A stretch of 64,000 nt of DNA from positions 186,001 through 250,000 of the forward strand of contig JAVYIG010002373.1 in the NCBI GenBank assembly GCA_035222895.1, read 5' to 3'. The DNA is from Strongylocentrotus droebachiensis. Its lineage: Eukaryota; Echinodermata; Echinoidea; Camarodonta; Strongylocentrotidae. This document shows positions 45,085 through 57,809 of this stretch, in pieces. Made by a program: the position numbers and the translations under genes. The first letter of the stretch is position 1. The number at the start of each line of letters is the position of its first letter. The notes beneath the pieces were generated by a model. The model did not search any database and was not told where the DNA came from. It worked only from the letters and a program-made list of their open reading frames with translations.

Positions 45085-47430
45085 CGCGGATCCAGGATTT
45101 CTTAGGGGGGGGGGCCCAAATTTGAAATTATGCGAGCCAAATATTGGTACGTTATGGTGACCAACAGTGACGTAATGCGGGGGGGGGGGGTCGGTGCAGG
45201 GAGGGGCGAGTTTTCCCCTCCCTCCTCCGCGAACGCGGAAGTTTTGACGTTTCATTAAATTATTAGAGAAAGAAGACGATTCGTTGTACCGTTCTCAGAA
45301 ATAAATCCCAGTCTGAATCTAGTTTTTCCCCTCCCGCGCGAAGCGCGGAAAATTTTACGATTTATTAAATTATTACGATTCTTTGGAGAGTTCTCGACTC
45401 TTAATCCACGTCTGAATTCAGGTTTCCCCCCTCCCGCGCTTCGCGCGGAAGCTTTTTAAGTTTCCTTTAATCATTAGAGAAAGAAGACGATTCGTTGTAC
45501 CGTTTTCGACACTAATCCTCGTCTGAAATCAGTTTTCTTCCTTCCGCGCGAAGCGTGGAAGCTTTTACGATTCATTAAATCATTAGAGAAAGAAGACGTT
45601 TCGTTATACCGTTCTCGAAAATAATCCTCTTCGCAAATTTAGTTCCCCCTACATCAAGCGCGAAGCGCGGAAGGTAACATTAAATCATTAAAGATTCGTA
45701 TTACCGTTCTCGCCTCTGAATCCTCGTCTGAATTCAGGTCCCCCCCCCCCCCCTCCCGCGCTTCGCGCGGAAGCTTTGACGTTTCACAAGAAAATTTTAC
45801 GATTTATTAAATTATTACGATTCTTTGGAGAGCTCTCGACTCTTAATCCTCGTCTAAATTCAGGTTCCCCCCCCCCCTCTCGCGCGAAGCGCAGAAGCTT
45901 TTACGTTTCATTAAATCATTAGAGAAAGAACACGATTCGTTGTACTGTTCTCGACTCTTAATCCTCGTCTGAATTCAGTCCCTCCCCCCTCCCGCGCGAA
46001 GCGCGGAACCTTTTACGTTTCATTAAATCATTCGAAAGAAGACGATTCGTTGTACAGTTCTCGACTCTTAATCCTCGTCTGAATTCAGTTCTCTCCCCCC
46101 CCCCCTCCCGCGCTAAGCGCGGAACCTTTTACGTTTCAATAAATCATTCGAAAGAAGACGATTCGTTGTAAGGTTCTCGACTCTTAATCCTCGTCCGAAT
46201 TCAGGTCCCCCCTTCCCTTCCTGCGCAAAGCGCGGAAGCTTTTAAGTTTCATAATGTTATGAGAGAAAGAAGACGATTGGCTGTACAGTTCTCGACTCTT
46301 AATCCTCGTCTGAATTCAGGTTCCCCCCTGCCGCGCGAAGCGCGGAAGTTTTTAATTTTCATTAAGTCATTTAATAGAGAAAGAAGACGTTTTGTTGTAC
46401 CGTTCTCGAAAATAATCCTCGTCGGAATTTAGTTTCCCCTCCATCCCATGCGAAGCGCGGAGCTTTTACGTTTCATTAAATCATTAAAGATTCGTATTAC
46501 CGTTCTCGCCTCTGAATCCTCGTCTGAATTCAGGTTCCCCACTCACGCGCTTCGCGCGGAAGCTTTGACGTTTCACAAGATTATGAGAGAAAGAAGACGA
46601 TTCGCTGTACCGTTCTCTATACTCTCAATCCTTTTTTCAAAAGTGTTCTTTGTCTGCTCCTTTTTCTTCCTACGTCCTCTTCCGATTTGGGGGACCCCCC
46701 CCCCCCCCTGGCTACGCGCCTGCGGTCAGATAAACACATTTTGATACCTTGTCCGACCCTGCAAGCCCAGGGGTTTAAGGCAATAAGTTTTTCCCCTCCC
46801 GCGCAAAGCGCGGAAAATTTTACGATTTATTAAATGATTACGATTCTTTGGAGAGTTCTCGACTCTTAATCCACGTCTGAATTCAGGTTCCCCCCTCCCG
46901 CGCTTTGCGCGGAAGCTTTTTAAGTTTCCTTTAATCATTAGAGAAAGAAGACGATTCGTTGTACCGTTTTCGACACTAATCCTCGTCTGAAATCAGTTTT
47001 CCCCCTTTTGCGCGAAGCGTGGAAGCTTTTACGATTCATTAAATCATTAGAGAAAGAAGACGATTTGTTGTACCGTTCTCGAAAATAATCCTCATTGGAA
47101 TTTAGTTTCCCCTCCATCCCACGCGAAGCGCGGAGGCTTTTACGTTTCATCAAATCATTAAAGATTCGTATTACCGTTCTCGCCTCTGAATCCTCGTCTG
47201 AATTCAGGTTCCCCACTCACGCGCTTCGCGCGGAAGCTTTGACGTTTCACAAGATATGAGAGAAAGAAGACGATTCGCTGTACCGTTCTCTATACTCTTA
47301 ATCCTTTTTTCAAAAGTGTTCTTTGTCTGCTCCTTTTTCTTCCTACGTCCTCTTCCGATTTGGGGGACCCCCCCCCCCCCCCCCCTGGCTACGCGCCTGC
47401 TGTCAGATAAACACATTTTGATACCTTGTC
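45085..47430 (+). repeat. Tandem array of a ~112 bp unit, about 18 copies
   Basis: Each unit has a C-rich start, a hairpin core (CGCGCGAAGCGCGG or CGCGCTTCGCGCGG), then GAAGCTTTTACGTTTCATTA, AGAGAAAGAAGACGATTCGT and CTCGACTCTTAATCCTCGTC. The segment 46790-47250 repeats 45300-45760 closely, so blocks of several units were duplicated together. Poly-C tracts of varying length separate units. No protein; ORFs here are shadows. Confidence 0.88.
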
Positions 47431-47830
47431 CGACCCCGCAAGCTCAGGGGTTTAAGGCAATAAATTGCGGTCAGATAAGCATTCAGGGGCCCGCCTTAGG
47501 GCCCCTGGTGGGGTCGAGGCGGCTGAGCCGGCCCCGGAAGCTCAGGGGTTTTATGCGTTTAATTAAGGTCAGATGAGCATTTTTTTTATACCTTATTATT
47601 TTATGACACTGGCAGGTCACTATTTGGCGTGGGTTCCAGGGGGCGGAGCCCCCAAAAATCAGGGGTTTTAGGCATTAAATTAACGTCAGATGAGCATCTA
47701 AGGGCCCGCCGTAGGGTCCTAGGTGGAATCCAGGGGCAGAGCCCCCGGGAGCTTAGGGGTATTAGGCATTTAATCACGGTCAGATGAGCATATTTAGATG
47801 CCTCATTAATTGTTAACACTGGCAGTTAAC
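47401..47830 (+). repeat. Second tandem array, GGTCAGATGAGCAT type
   Basis: About four to five units of roughly 100-120 bp with CAGGGGTTTTAGGCATTAAA, GTCAGATGAGCAT and a small hairpin GGGGGCGGAGCCCCC. A single unit is also embedded in the first array at about 46715-46790. Confidence 0.8.
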
Positions 47831-47884
47831 TATTCTTTCTTTCTTGCTCTCATTCTATTTTATTTCTCTTTAATATACTTTTTC

Positions 47885-48345
47885 AAAAAAAGTGGGGGGG
47901 GGGGGGGGAGGGAGCTCGAGGCTCCCAATCCCCGCCCCACCTCGGGCCTGACATGTAGGAATCTCAAGAATCATATTTCTTGCCTGGTTGTAAATTTAGT
48001 AATTTGTCATTCTCCAACAAACACATATTAACAAACGTATTTACTAAAAAGTAAGGAAAAATCTCGGAAATTATGTCATTTCTTTCCCTTTCCTTCCTTC
48101 TCTCTTATTTTTTTGATTGGGGGGGTCAACAGCCTGGCAGACAAGGCCCTTTCGGCCCCCCCGATCTCCTTCTTCCCCCTTTTCTTTTTTTCTTCCTCTT
48201 CTTTCTTTCCCTTCTCTCCTCTTTCCCTTTCCCTTCTTTTCCTTTCTTCTCTCTTTTTTTTTTTTTTTTTTTTTTTGGCGGGGGGGGGGGGGGGGGGGGC
48301 CAAGGCCCGCTCGGCCCCCCCCCTGGATCCGCGCCTGCTCCCGCC
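47885..48345 (+). repeat. Homopolymer and pyrimidine-rich low complexity
   Basis: Poly-G (47893-47908), a long C/T-rich tract (48075-48250), then T26 and G20-type runs (about 48252-48299), followed by CTGGATCCGCGCCTG, a dispersed-repeat end also seen inverted at 45083. Long frames on both strands here are artefacts. Confidence 0.85.
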
Positions 48346-48977
48346 ATTGTTCTCGCTCGTGATGCGCGATGCACAACGGTACAGCTTAAACTTGCTATAC
48401 AGAAAGTATTTGTCAGCCAAAGCCTGCCTTTCCCTCTTCCTGTTCTCGTACTAATAAACATCCCATTGTTTGTAAAAACTTGATGTATTCTTCTCGCTTT
48501 GCGATCTATTCTTCTCGCGCCGTTTTGCGTCGCAACGGGCGGGGGTATTATCTTTCCTATTATTGTGGAAGCTTTGCGATGTACATTGCTACAGCACAGC
48601 CTGAACTTGTCTAGTGGGAGCGTTTTTGTTTTGGGGGGCAATCAACACACTCGTTCATCTTGATCAGAATAAATTATGATATTTTTTTTCTGTTGTTGGT
48701 TTAATACGCCTCTTTTTAAAATTTGTGACGACTGTATGGAATGTGAAATAAAGATGACTATGTACGATGAATGGTTGTTTAATTGCGAGCTTGATTGTCC
48801 CCAACAAGAAAAAGTAAAAGAAAAATGAGTGAATGAATACATGTATGCGGTTATAGTCGGAAAACTGATGACTGTTTGGGACGGTTGTGTATGTTTGTAA
48901 TTCGAATGATTTTCAACATATTTGTATAATTTCCACGTCGCGATATTATCCTAGCGTCGTAGGCCAATGGACAAAGG
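48346..48977. other. Intron 1 stretch, nothing assigned
   Basis: Mixed sequence with CTTCTCGC-type short repeats near 48490-48520. No exon or element supported. Confidence 0.4.
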
Positions 48978-50185
48978 AATTATTTATTTATTTATTTATT
49001 CATGTTTTCTTTATAAAAGCAGGGTAGTCCCATTCAAGCCGCAAGGCCTGCTTTACAAGGGAGCCCTGCTGTAACAAACAATAATTACATTTCAAATATC
49101 TTACAAATGAATACACATAAAAATACACAAAATATACAATAAAAAACAAAACATAATATAAACAAACTATTAAACATTTCATACAAATATATAGGAAATT
49201 AGATGAAAATGGAAGAGGAGAGAGAGTAAACGAAAGAGAGAAAGAGAGAGAGGGTGGTAGGAATACTTCATGATCGCAAAATTAACTCACTTGAATTTCA
49301 CGGAGATTTCGTTTAAAAATGGGTAGTGAGGCGGAACATTTGGTAATTATGGGTAGTGAGTTGAATAGCTTTGCTGCTGTGTACGAAAAGGTCTGTTTTT
49401 TTAAATCGGTTCTGGGTTTGGCAAGGTACAATTGATGCATTGAAACTGATCTCGTGGGATACGGGTTAGCACTTTGAGGTAGAGCATGTTTTAGATAAAC
49501 AGGAGCAAGATTATTCAGGATTTTATACATAAGTACTTGATAATTGTATTCCAATCTCTGTTTGACGGATTGCAACTTTAAAGAATTTAACATAGATTGT
49601 ACAGGCGTATAATAATCTACATCTAATACTAAACGACAATATTTGTTTTGACATTTCTGTAGTCGCTTTAAATCTTTCATTTTCAGGGATCCCCAAACAG
49701 TTGAACAATAATCAATGTGAGGAAGAATTAAAAAATAATATAAATGAGTAAATACACGTTTTGTCAAACAGTGCTTAATCCTCCGCATACATATAAGCGA
49801 GTTCATAATCTTTTTAACAACATCATTGACATGGGGAGACCAATCTAAGTTCTGATTTACAATAACACCCAGATATTTAAATTTCGTTACATTTTCTATA
49901 AGTTTACCATTCATTTTTATCTGTAATTTGACTGGATTCTTCTTCCTTCGACTTGAAAATAACATAACTTTAGTTTTGTCTGTGTTAACAACTAGTCCAT
50001 TTTCATTCATCCATTCACATAAAACTAGTATGTCATTTTGTAACTGGGTTTGAACAGCTTGTACTCCATAACCAGAGGAGAAAATGGCAGTGTCATCTGC
50101 GTACAAAGAAATGTTAGTAGTTGAATGCAAGGATAGATCACATATGTCATTAATGTACATACAAAATACAATTTTTTTTATCATT
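48978..50185 (-). mobile_element. 5'-truncated LINE with TTTA-type tail
   Basis: A minus-strand LINE 3' end: reverse-transcriptase remainder (49282-50184), a short 3' UTR and a tail of AAATA repeats (plus strand ATTTATTTATTTATTT at 48979-49001). It lies antisense inside gene 3's first intron. Confidence 0.75.
49282..50184 (-). pseudogene. LINE reverse transcriptase, C-terminal part
   Basis: An open frame of about 300 codons begins inside the reverse transcriptase: CMYINDICDL, then the catalytic LYADDTAIF, NTDKTKVMLF and FKYLGVIV, and ends with an F...AAKLFNSLP tail. The fingers and first catalytic motif are missing, as expected for 5' truncation on insertion. The frame itself is unbroken, so the copy is probably fairly young. 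It differs clearly from the LINE at 30-32 kb. Confidence 0.85.
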
Positions 50186-50499
50186 CTCTCCCGTCATTAT
50201 TCACGCTACTTGTAGCACATTGCCACAGCCTGAGCTTGGAAGCACTTATATCATGACGCAAACGGCCCGTCTTCCCTTTACCCTACTAAGTCCCTGCTTA
50301 CTCGGGTTTCAGGACATCACTTTCACAGGGTGAATTTGAGGATTGAGTCCTTTCCTTTGCCTCTTCTCCAAGTAAATCCAATTATCTCTAATCCTCTTAA
50401 CTAGCGAGGGACAATTAGCTATTATGTAATCACCTTGACTGCAATGCCTTTAATCACAAAAGGGTCGAGTGTGCCAGATTAACTGCATTTATCTGTGTG

Positions 50500-50720
50500 T
50501 GTGTGTACTAGAACTTAAGTGTTGTACTTCCCCTACCTCCAGTGTTCGGAGGTCGGCGGCGGAGCGCATAGAAGTGGGTATTGCGTGTGGGTGCTGAGAA
50601 ACTGCTCAGTACTTCAGTATCTATTTTCATTTTCCTTTTTTTTTTGATCGGAGAGACAAATATCATATAAATAAATACAGTACGGACTACCGTGACGTCC
50701 AATTTTCTATCTCTCCCGCC

Positions 50721-50757
<37 letters not shown>

Positions 50758-50850
50758 TCTCCCTGTCTGTCTCTCTGTCTATCTGGCAATGTCGTTTTCC
50801 ATCTTCATTTTTGTTTAATAATGTTTCTATTCCTTCATTTGCTTGTACCG
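50500..50850 (-). repeat. GA/poly-C dispersed repeat, inverted copy
   Basis: Contains the inverse of CCGTACTGTATTTATTTATA and a CT microsatellite (50726-50752); matches the family at 53215 onward on the opposite strand. Confidence 0.6.
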
Positions 50851-51524
50851 TGTACGCCGACAACATCTCTTCCTTGAGATGAATTATTATAACATAATTA
50901 TCCCTTGTGATGTACACATCATACCTTATATTTATTATAGGAAAATCCTGCGTACGCCACTGGATATGACATGAACTTGTATACAGATTGCAAAGCCGAT
51001 TATACGCGGCCAATTTTATTATACTTTTTTTGCGAAAAATTGTCAAATTAGAAAGAGTATACAATTTTTGTTAATGATAGAATTAACGTAACTTGATCAA
51101 AAACGGTTCAGAAACAGCTGAAATATCAAAAAATACATCCGTTCAGATTTTCGTCGATTCATATCTATACTAACTTGGGGGAGGGTATGGAAGAGTGTTT
51201 AAAAAAGTCACTTTAGAATTATTGTTATTATTACCATTAGTATTGTTATAATGCATTTTATAAAGATTTCCTTTACTGATCATGACGCACCGTGAGTTCA
51301 TTGATTACCAAAACAATGTCAAACTCTCCCGTCTGACTATTGCAAAGAACGGCATGAGAAGAAAAGACACGACGCAAAAAGAATACATAGAGTTTTATTT
51401 TAATACGATATGGGTTGTTTATTAGAACCAAGTCAAGAGAGGAGAAGAAAAAAAAGGAGTTGACTGACAAAACGGTACACGGTACAAGAAATGGAGGAAG
51501 AGAAAACATTATACAAAAAAAAAT

Positions 51525-52440
51525 TGATGCAACAGAGATTTACATACAAATCTTTTACTTTTACTTAAATTGTGTATTTTTCTCATAAAATTGAGTATCT
51601 AAATAAAAAGAGATGAAGACGAAGAAGAGGGAGAAGAAGAAGAAGAAGAAGAAGAAGAAGAAGAAGAAGAAAAAGAAGAAGGGGGAATAAGAGTGAGAAG
51701 AAAAAATGCGGAGGAAGAAGAAGAACGAAATAAGAAAGAGAGACAGGGAGAGAAAGACAGACGGACAAACAGAGAGAGAGAAAGAAAGTTGGGCGCATCG
51801 GTATATAGCGATATTGCGATGATTAAGAGAACCTACGTTTCTATTTTTTAAATCAATCTTGCATGTGAAAGAACAGATTGATGATAATTATTATGACCTA
51901 TATTGATCTGATGACAGAACGCTTTTCAATATTTCAGTATTTCTCCCTGATTGTTCGACCAACATTACATTGCTATTGTCCAGCTGAGTTTGTATAGGCT
52001 TTTCTACCCTCGGCGCAAAGGGATTGCGGAAAATTTCAACACTATTTGTGTTTCTTGATGACCCAGTAGAACAAGAAGAATAAGGGCTAGCCCCCCCCCC
52101 CCCAAAAAAAAAGGCCCAAAATAACGCAATCATCATAAATTCCGTCTTCTACTTGATACCAACACATGGATCCTTATTTAAACAGCGAGACAGTATGTTA
52201 CGAGAAGCAATTCAACGAATTGTCATGGCCTGTACGTATTTGTTCTAGAGCGCACTTCACTTTTTCGATACCACGTGGCCCCAATTCAGCACAATGATAC
52301 GTATTTTAATTATTCACAACAATGACCTAGATCTAAAACTGGCCGCGGTTGCAACCCCTCAACCCCCCCCCCCCCCCTTCTTCGCAAAGAAATATTCGCT
52401 AACATTTCTTTGGAACAGAATGCCTTAGACTAATTTCTTC
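51525..52440 (+). repeat. Repeat block duplicated at 54430-55145
   Basis: 51525-51815 holds GATGCAACAGAGATTTACAT and a GAAGAA purine tract like 615-740 and 54430-54700. 52105-52440 (AAATAACGCAATCATCATAA through GCCGCGGTTGCAACCCC and poly-C) is repeated at 54841-55140. The poly-C runs differ in length. Confidence 0.75.
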
Positions 52441-53215
52441 TTGAGATGTTCGAGGTGAAATTTTAAACATCATTTCCTGGTCTGGTTTCAGCGGGACGCT
52501 CTTCTTTTTTAATGCATGCTCTATTCTTACGATTTAGGCATAATTTACTTTGTTGATTTGCAATTGGTAATCTCCCTGGGAGTTTTGCGATATCCCGATG
52601 ATACGGGTACAGTGTATTTAATTTTGTTTGTAACATTAGTGTTTTGCAAGGAAACAACATGCTGAAAATGAGCGTCTTTCCGACATATTGATGATGTCCC
52701 GACAATACGGATATCATTTGCATATACAAAATCGTAAGACATATAAAACGCTCTTTAAATTAATTTCAAGGAGAAACTATACGACGTTCTTGATTAAGTA
52801 TCATTTTTCAACATCACAGATTTAAAATACGTTCTCTAATTCTACGAAGATTTAAAGGACTTATGTATTGAAATAACAGATTGATGATATAATTATCATG
52901 ATGATTTATAATGATCATACGACAATTACAGCATGGGTCAATACCACAGAACTCTTAAATACTTCAGTATTTAAGAGTTTTGTGGTCAATACATGTTCCT
53001 TTATTTAGTTGATCGAACAATAGATATTGATCCAACCTACAACGGCGTTGTGAACATTCCTCAGAAAGTCACACAAAGTATAGACAGAAAGTCAAAGGGT
53101 AAAAAAATCCATAGACACGCGTGTTAAAAGTCAGTTCCACAAAGAAAATACCTATCCAATATTCAAAACGTTAACAATTCCTAAAGATTTTAAAGTAAAA
53201 TTCAAAAAGAAGAAG
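52441..53215. other. Intron 1 stretch, partly duplicated
   Basis: 52490-52590 matches about 55170-55260 (TGCATGCTCTATTCTTACGA). A hairpin AGAACTCTTAAATACTTCAG / TATTTAAGAGTT sits at 52949-52980. No exon. Confidence 0.5.
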
Positions 53216-53219
53216 TCGG

Positions 53220-54765
53220 ACGTAGTCCGTACTGTATTTATTTATATGATATTTGTTTCTCCGATCACCCCCCCCCCTCCCCCCCCCCCTCCCCCCCCCT
53301 CGAGCTCCGATTTTGTTTACCCTTTAGTTTGTCCTTTTTTTATATATATATATCTTTTCGCTGAAGACTAATGTCCGACGCATAAAAGTATTGTCAATAT
53401 AGCATAATAAACATTTTTTATATCAATTTGATGCAACAGAGATTTTCTTTCAAAAGTTTTACTTTGTATAATTATTGTACAGTAATATTCCTCGCATTTC
53501 GACATTATCAGCCGCTCGTTTTCTATTTCGCTCCCTATAATAAACATACGGTATAATAAATTGTGTACATCATTATTAGGTTATAATAATTTATCTCAAA
53601 GAAGGAATGGTGCCGGCAAACAAGCAAATGGCGGAACAACATCGGCAGAAAGACGGAGAGACAGACAGACAGAGAAAACGACCGAGCGAGAGAGAGAGGG
53701 AGAGGGAGAGGGAGACACACACACACATAAAAAGAGAGAAAAAACGACCATCTTGCATGATTGAATGCGCTTTACATTAGTAAATAAAACAGACTAATTA
53801 TTTTGCTCTCCAAGCAATACTTACAAACTATTTCGTTTTCCCTATATCATCTGTTTAGAGAGCGAGAGAGAGAGAGAGACAGAGAGAGAAAGACAGACAG
53901 ATAGACAGAGAGATGTATATATATATAGATAGAGAGAGAGAGAAAGTTGAGTGCATCGTATAGTCTGTACTGTATTTATTTATTATTATGCTATTCATAT
54001 GGAAAACTTTGGGGCGAATTCGTTCATATAATAAATGGATTGCTCACCGACTCGGTCAACTCTGCACAGAGCTTCGCACCAAGTCCCGCAGTGTGCACTG
54101 GCGCGTAACACAGATCGCTGGGTGCGTCCATTATGACAAAATAGGGAGAATGGGTCTTGTTCATAACATGAACATAAAACAAGGACGGGTAAGAAATGGT
54201 ATGGAATTTCACGTGTTGTAGCTCACGGTGCGATGCGTGCGGAGCAGATGAACGAAAGTTTTTCATATGGTGTCTCTCCTTTCACCCCCACCCCCCCCTC
54301 GGCCCCCGCCCCCGTTTTGGATTCTTCTTTAGTTTCATTTTATCACGTTTATATCTTTTCGCTAAAGTATAATGTCCGACATATATTATAACCGTCAATG
54401 TAGGCTGATAAACTATTTCATATTAATTTGATGCAACAGAGATTTACATACAAATCTTTTACTTTTTATAAATTGTGTATTTTAAAATACGTATTTCTAA
54501 ATAAAAAGAGATGAAGAAGGAGAAGAGGGAGAAGAAGAAGAAGAAGAAGAAGAAGAAGAAGAAGAAGAAAAAGAAGAAGGGGGAATAAGAGTGAGAATAA
54601 AAAAGAAAAAATGCGGAGAAAGAAGAAGAACGAAATAAGAAAGAGAGACAGGGAGGGAAAGACAGACAGACAGACAGAGAGAGAGAGAGAGAAAGTTGGG
54701 CGCATCGGTATATAGTTTGTACTGTATTTATTTATTATTATGCTATTTTGTCTCTCCTTTTAATA
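53220..54765 (+). repeat. GA/poly-C dispersed repeat, two further copies
   Basis: A poly-C copy at 53220-53480 and a fuller copy at 53768-54765 that matches 195-900, with (GA)n, TATAGTCTGTACTGTATT, poly-C, and the GAAGAA tract. The fuller copy is interrupted by the element at 53996-54270. Confidence 0.75.
53996..54270. mobile_element. MITE with CATATGGAAAACTTT ends, inserted in a repeat
   Basis: Inverted ends CATATGGAAAACTTT and AAAGTTTTTCATATG. Comparison with the uninterrupted copy at about 405-425 (TATTATGTTATTTTGTCTC) shows the ~275 bp insertion directly. The two frames inside (77 and 80 aa) are chance. Confidence 0.75.
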
Positions 54766-54840
54766 ATCAAACTAAAATTCCATAATAAAACGCGCAAATT
54801 GAATGAAGCCGGCGAGTTGATTTTATATTTCATATTCTTA

Positions 54841-55390
54841 TGGCCCAAAATAACGCAATTATTATAAATTCCGTCTTCTACTTGATACCAACACAGGGAT
54901 CCTTATTTAAACAGCGAGACAGTTCTGTAACAATGTTACGAGAATCAATTCAACGAATTGTCATGGCCTGTATTTGTTCTAGAACGCACTTCGCTTTTTC
55001 GATACCACGTGGCCCCAATTCAGCACAATACATACGTATTTTAATTCTTCACAACAATGACCTAGATCTAAAACTGGCCGCGGTTGCAACCCCTCAACCC
55101 CCCCCCCCCCTCTTCGCAAAGAAATATTCGATAAAGTTTCTTTGGAGCAGAATGATAAACTAATTCTTCCTTTGTAATGCATGCTCTATTCTTACGATTT
55201 AGGTATAATTTACTTTGTTGATTTGCGATTGGTAATCTCCCTTGGAGTTTTGCGATATGCCCGATCATTTTCAACATCACGGATTTTGAAATACGTTCTC
55301 TAATATTACGAAGATTTAAAGGACCTGTATTAAAATAACAGGTTGATGATATAATTATGAATTATGATTTATAATGATCATACGACAGGA
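54841..55390 (+). repeat. Second copy of 52105-52590 block
   Basis: Same order and sequence as 52105 onward, with small deletions; about 2.7 kb between the two copies. Confidence 0.75.
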
Positions 55391-55834
55391 TCGTTTACAA
55401 GATACAACAAAAATTAAAGAAAACAAAACAAGAAAACCGAAACATGCGATAACATCGCTATAAAAAGGAAATATACACACATTTAATGTAATATGAAACA
55501 AATCAAATGTCAAAACATGCATGAGAAAACAATGTCAGAGAGAGTAGGGTAAGTTAAAAAAAAAATCTTTTTCGTGAACAAATCTATTTGTATTAAAATT
55601 GAGATATTTAACACAATCATGAACAGAACAGGAGGAGATGAAATAATGAACAATCATGCAAACGTTAACGCCTACAGAACTCCGATGTCGAGAGGGAAAT
55701 AAACAATCAGAACAAAAATTGTAACCAATGTCATGTACGTAAAATAATATTAGAACAAATCAGTAGCAAGAGTCAAATCTCGCAAGACGAGAGGGACACA
55801 CAAGCGGGCATTATACATGAATAACTAATGCGCC
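55391..55834. other. Intron 1 stretch, nothing assigned
   Basis: A-rich unique-looking sequence without an exon. Confidence 0.4.
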
Positions 55835-56108
55835 GGACCGGGCGCAAAAGGGCGCAAAAGCTTTTCAAGGTTTAAGCTCCCATTCACAAATGTCAAGTGC
55901 TTCACCGGGACACGCCTCGGTGGGCTTATCTCGTAACAAAGAGACTCCAAACAATAGCCAGATTTTAATGAGCTGGAAACCAACTGGAGTCCTCTCGTAG
56001 CCGACGCCAAAAGGCGCAAATGGGCGCCAAAAGGCGCCTCCTTTCTTCTCATATCCTGCTCTGCGCCCCGACGCGTTCGGGCACAGTCGCAACTTTGGAA
56101 GGCTCCCC
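55835..56108 (-). repeat. GCGCAAAGGG repeat, inverted partner of 44845-45060
   Basis: CGCCCCGACGCGTTCGGGCA and GTCGCAACTTTGGAAGGCTC are the inverse of 44850-44900, with GGGCGCAAA runs at both ends. Confidence 0.75.
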
Positions 56109-56548
56109 TAAACTATCATTGATATCTGATAATTAAACAGTTAGTAAAATAAACCTACCAAACTACATAATACAATGAAATACTTGACTAAAAGTAGGGG
56201 AGTTTGATGTGGTGCACAATTGCACCCCTCTGTTAATAATCGAATAGTCCATAGTGTTCATGAATATTCATGTTTTTGCTTACCTCGGCAAAATGCTTGC
56301 CTATACTAAATGGAAAAATTACGGTGGGGGGTTGGATGAAATGGACATAATGAACAAATCGCGTGGTAAATTGAGTCCAAGTTCGACTTGTTGTACATTG
56401 TGTTATACAATCAGCCGTAGACGAGAGTGTTCATGCATGGCTGATTGTCAACGAAACGGAGTTAAGTCTTTTGTCAAATCTGCTTTTTGCTACGGCAGGC
56501 ACCCAGTGAAAACGAATTCGTTTGTTAAAATTATGAAAATGTAAGGGC

Positions 56549-56870
56549 TACTTTAAACAAACAGAACTTTGTTATTCCTGGCTCTTTTTTCTTGATTGAG
56601 GTATCATATGAAAGAGCAGAAAATGAACTTTCTAGAAATATGAATTTTTCTTTGAAATTCAGATACCGCCCGCCAAATTACTTTTTGGTTTCCTTCCTTC
56701 AAATTGCTTTTAATCACTCATGCGTGACATATGCATCACGTGAGTAGCATCAACTGAAAGAGGAGACTTTAAGCTTTCCAAATATGTATCATTTATTAAT
56801 TATGGTTGTGATTAAGTTATGATAAAACATCGATACTTCTCGGTTTCGTTTTTTCTGGGACGCACTGTAT
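56549..56870. mobile_element. Truncated copy of the CAGTGCGTCCCAG MITE
   Basis: Reverse-oriented partner of 34695-35160. The right end TTTTTTCTGGGACGCACTGT is intact, the left end is missing. It is directly followed by the element at 56872. Confidence 0.75.
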
Positions 56871-56871
56871 A

Positions 56872-57318
56872 CACTCTAAATTACAGGGATTTAAAATTTA
56901 AATCTTAAGCCGGATTTGAATGAAATTAAATCCATAAAGATTGATTTTTAATCTTAAAAGATTGCTAAACTGGTTCTTAATCCGAGTTTCAAATATATTT
57001 TTTTCAATCCCAAAAGATTAAAAAAAGTTCCGAAAATTAACGGCAAATTGACCAATCCTGGCGATAAGATTTTGTCACATGACAAAGAAGTCCCAAAAAG
57101 GATTGCTTTTAAATCTTTATCAGGGTTAATTTTAATCTAGAAAGATTTATAATATAAATCTTTTGAACTTATTTTTTAATCCTTTACAGATTAAAACTTT
57201 TTAATCCTAGCGAAGATTAATTTTAAATCCACATCGATTGGTCCCTACCTACAGTACATGAAAGATTTAAAAATAAATCCTATAGATTTAAATTTAAATC
57301 CCTGTAATTTAGAGTGTA
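56872..57318. mobile_element. MITE with CACTCTAAATTACAGGG ends and TA flanks
   Basis: Inverted ends CACTCTAAATTACAGGGATT / AATCCCTGTAATTTAGAGTG, TA on both sides. The interior is a run of AGATTTAAAATTAATC-like motifs on both strands (AATCTT / AAGATT). Confidence 0.82.
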
Positions 57319-57319
57319 G

Positions 57320-57800
57320 GTAATGGCGAGCTTGCAACCTATTTTGATCAAATTACGGTGGGTGAACTTTCAAAAGTCAATGGAACATGAGGGTTCCAAT
57401 GGAAGAGCTAGTGATAACAGGGGTGTAGACCCTCGTAGCTCCTGCACAATCGGACAATAAGAGCTGGTTTTCCTCAGGTTAACATCTCGGGGTTAAAACA
57501 TATCAAACGTATATAGCAAGATATAAGAAGCATTTAGGCATGTAAAGCACGGACGCCAATAAGCATATAATACTGACTATTTTCTGTTTTTAACTCTTTC
57601 CCTTTTTCTGTTATTCATGTTTTTGGTTTTAAACAGACACACATTATAATTAGTGTTGTAATCAAAATCACCATAACATGTTCATAATATATCTAAACAG
57701 CATCCTTGCATATCACTAAATACAAAATATATAAATTATATTATTACCAAAAAATTGCGTGGATCCGCTCCTGGTCCTGTGAATGAATTCCCCAGTCTCT
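57320..57800. other. Intron 1 stretch, nothing assigned
   Basis: No exon or element recognised. Confidence 0.4.
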
Positions 57801-57809
57801 ACATTATGT

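Noticed and set aside
48071-48641. Long frames on both strands over poly-T/poly-G
   Set aside because: Lys/Arg/Glu or Pro/Phe low complexity driven by homopolymer and pyrimidine tracts.
56254-56544. 96-codon frame with several Cys
   Set aside because: No domain recognised, no splice or phase support, and it lies among repeats; kept here as unassigned.
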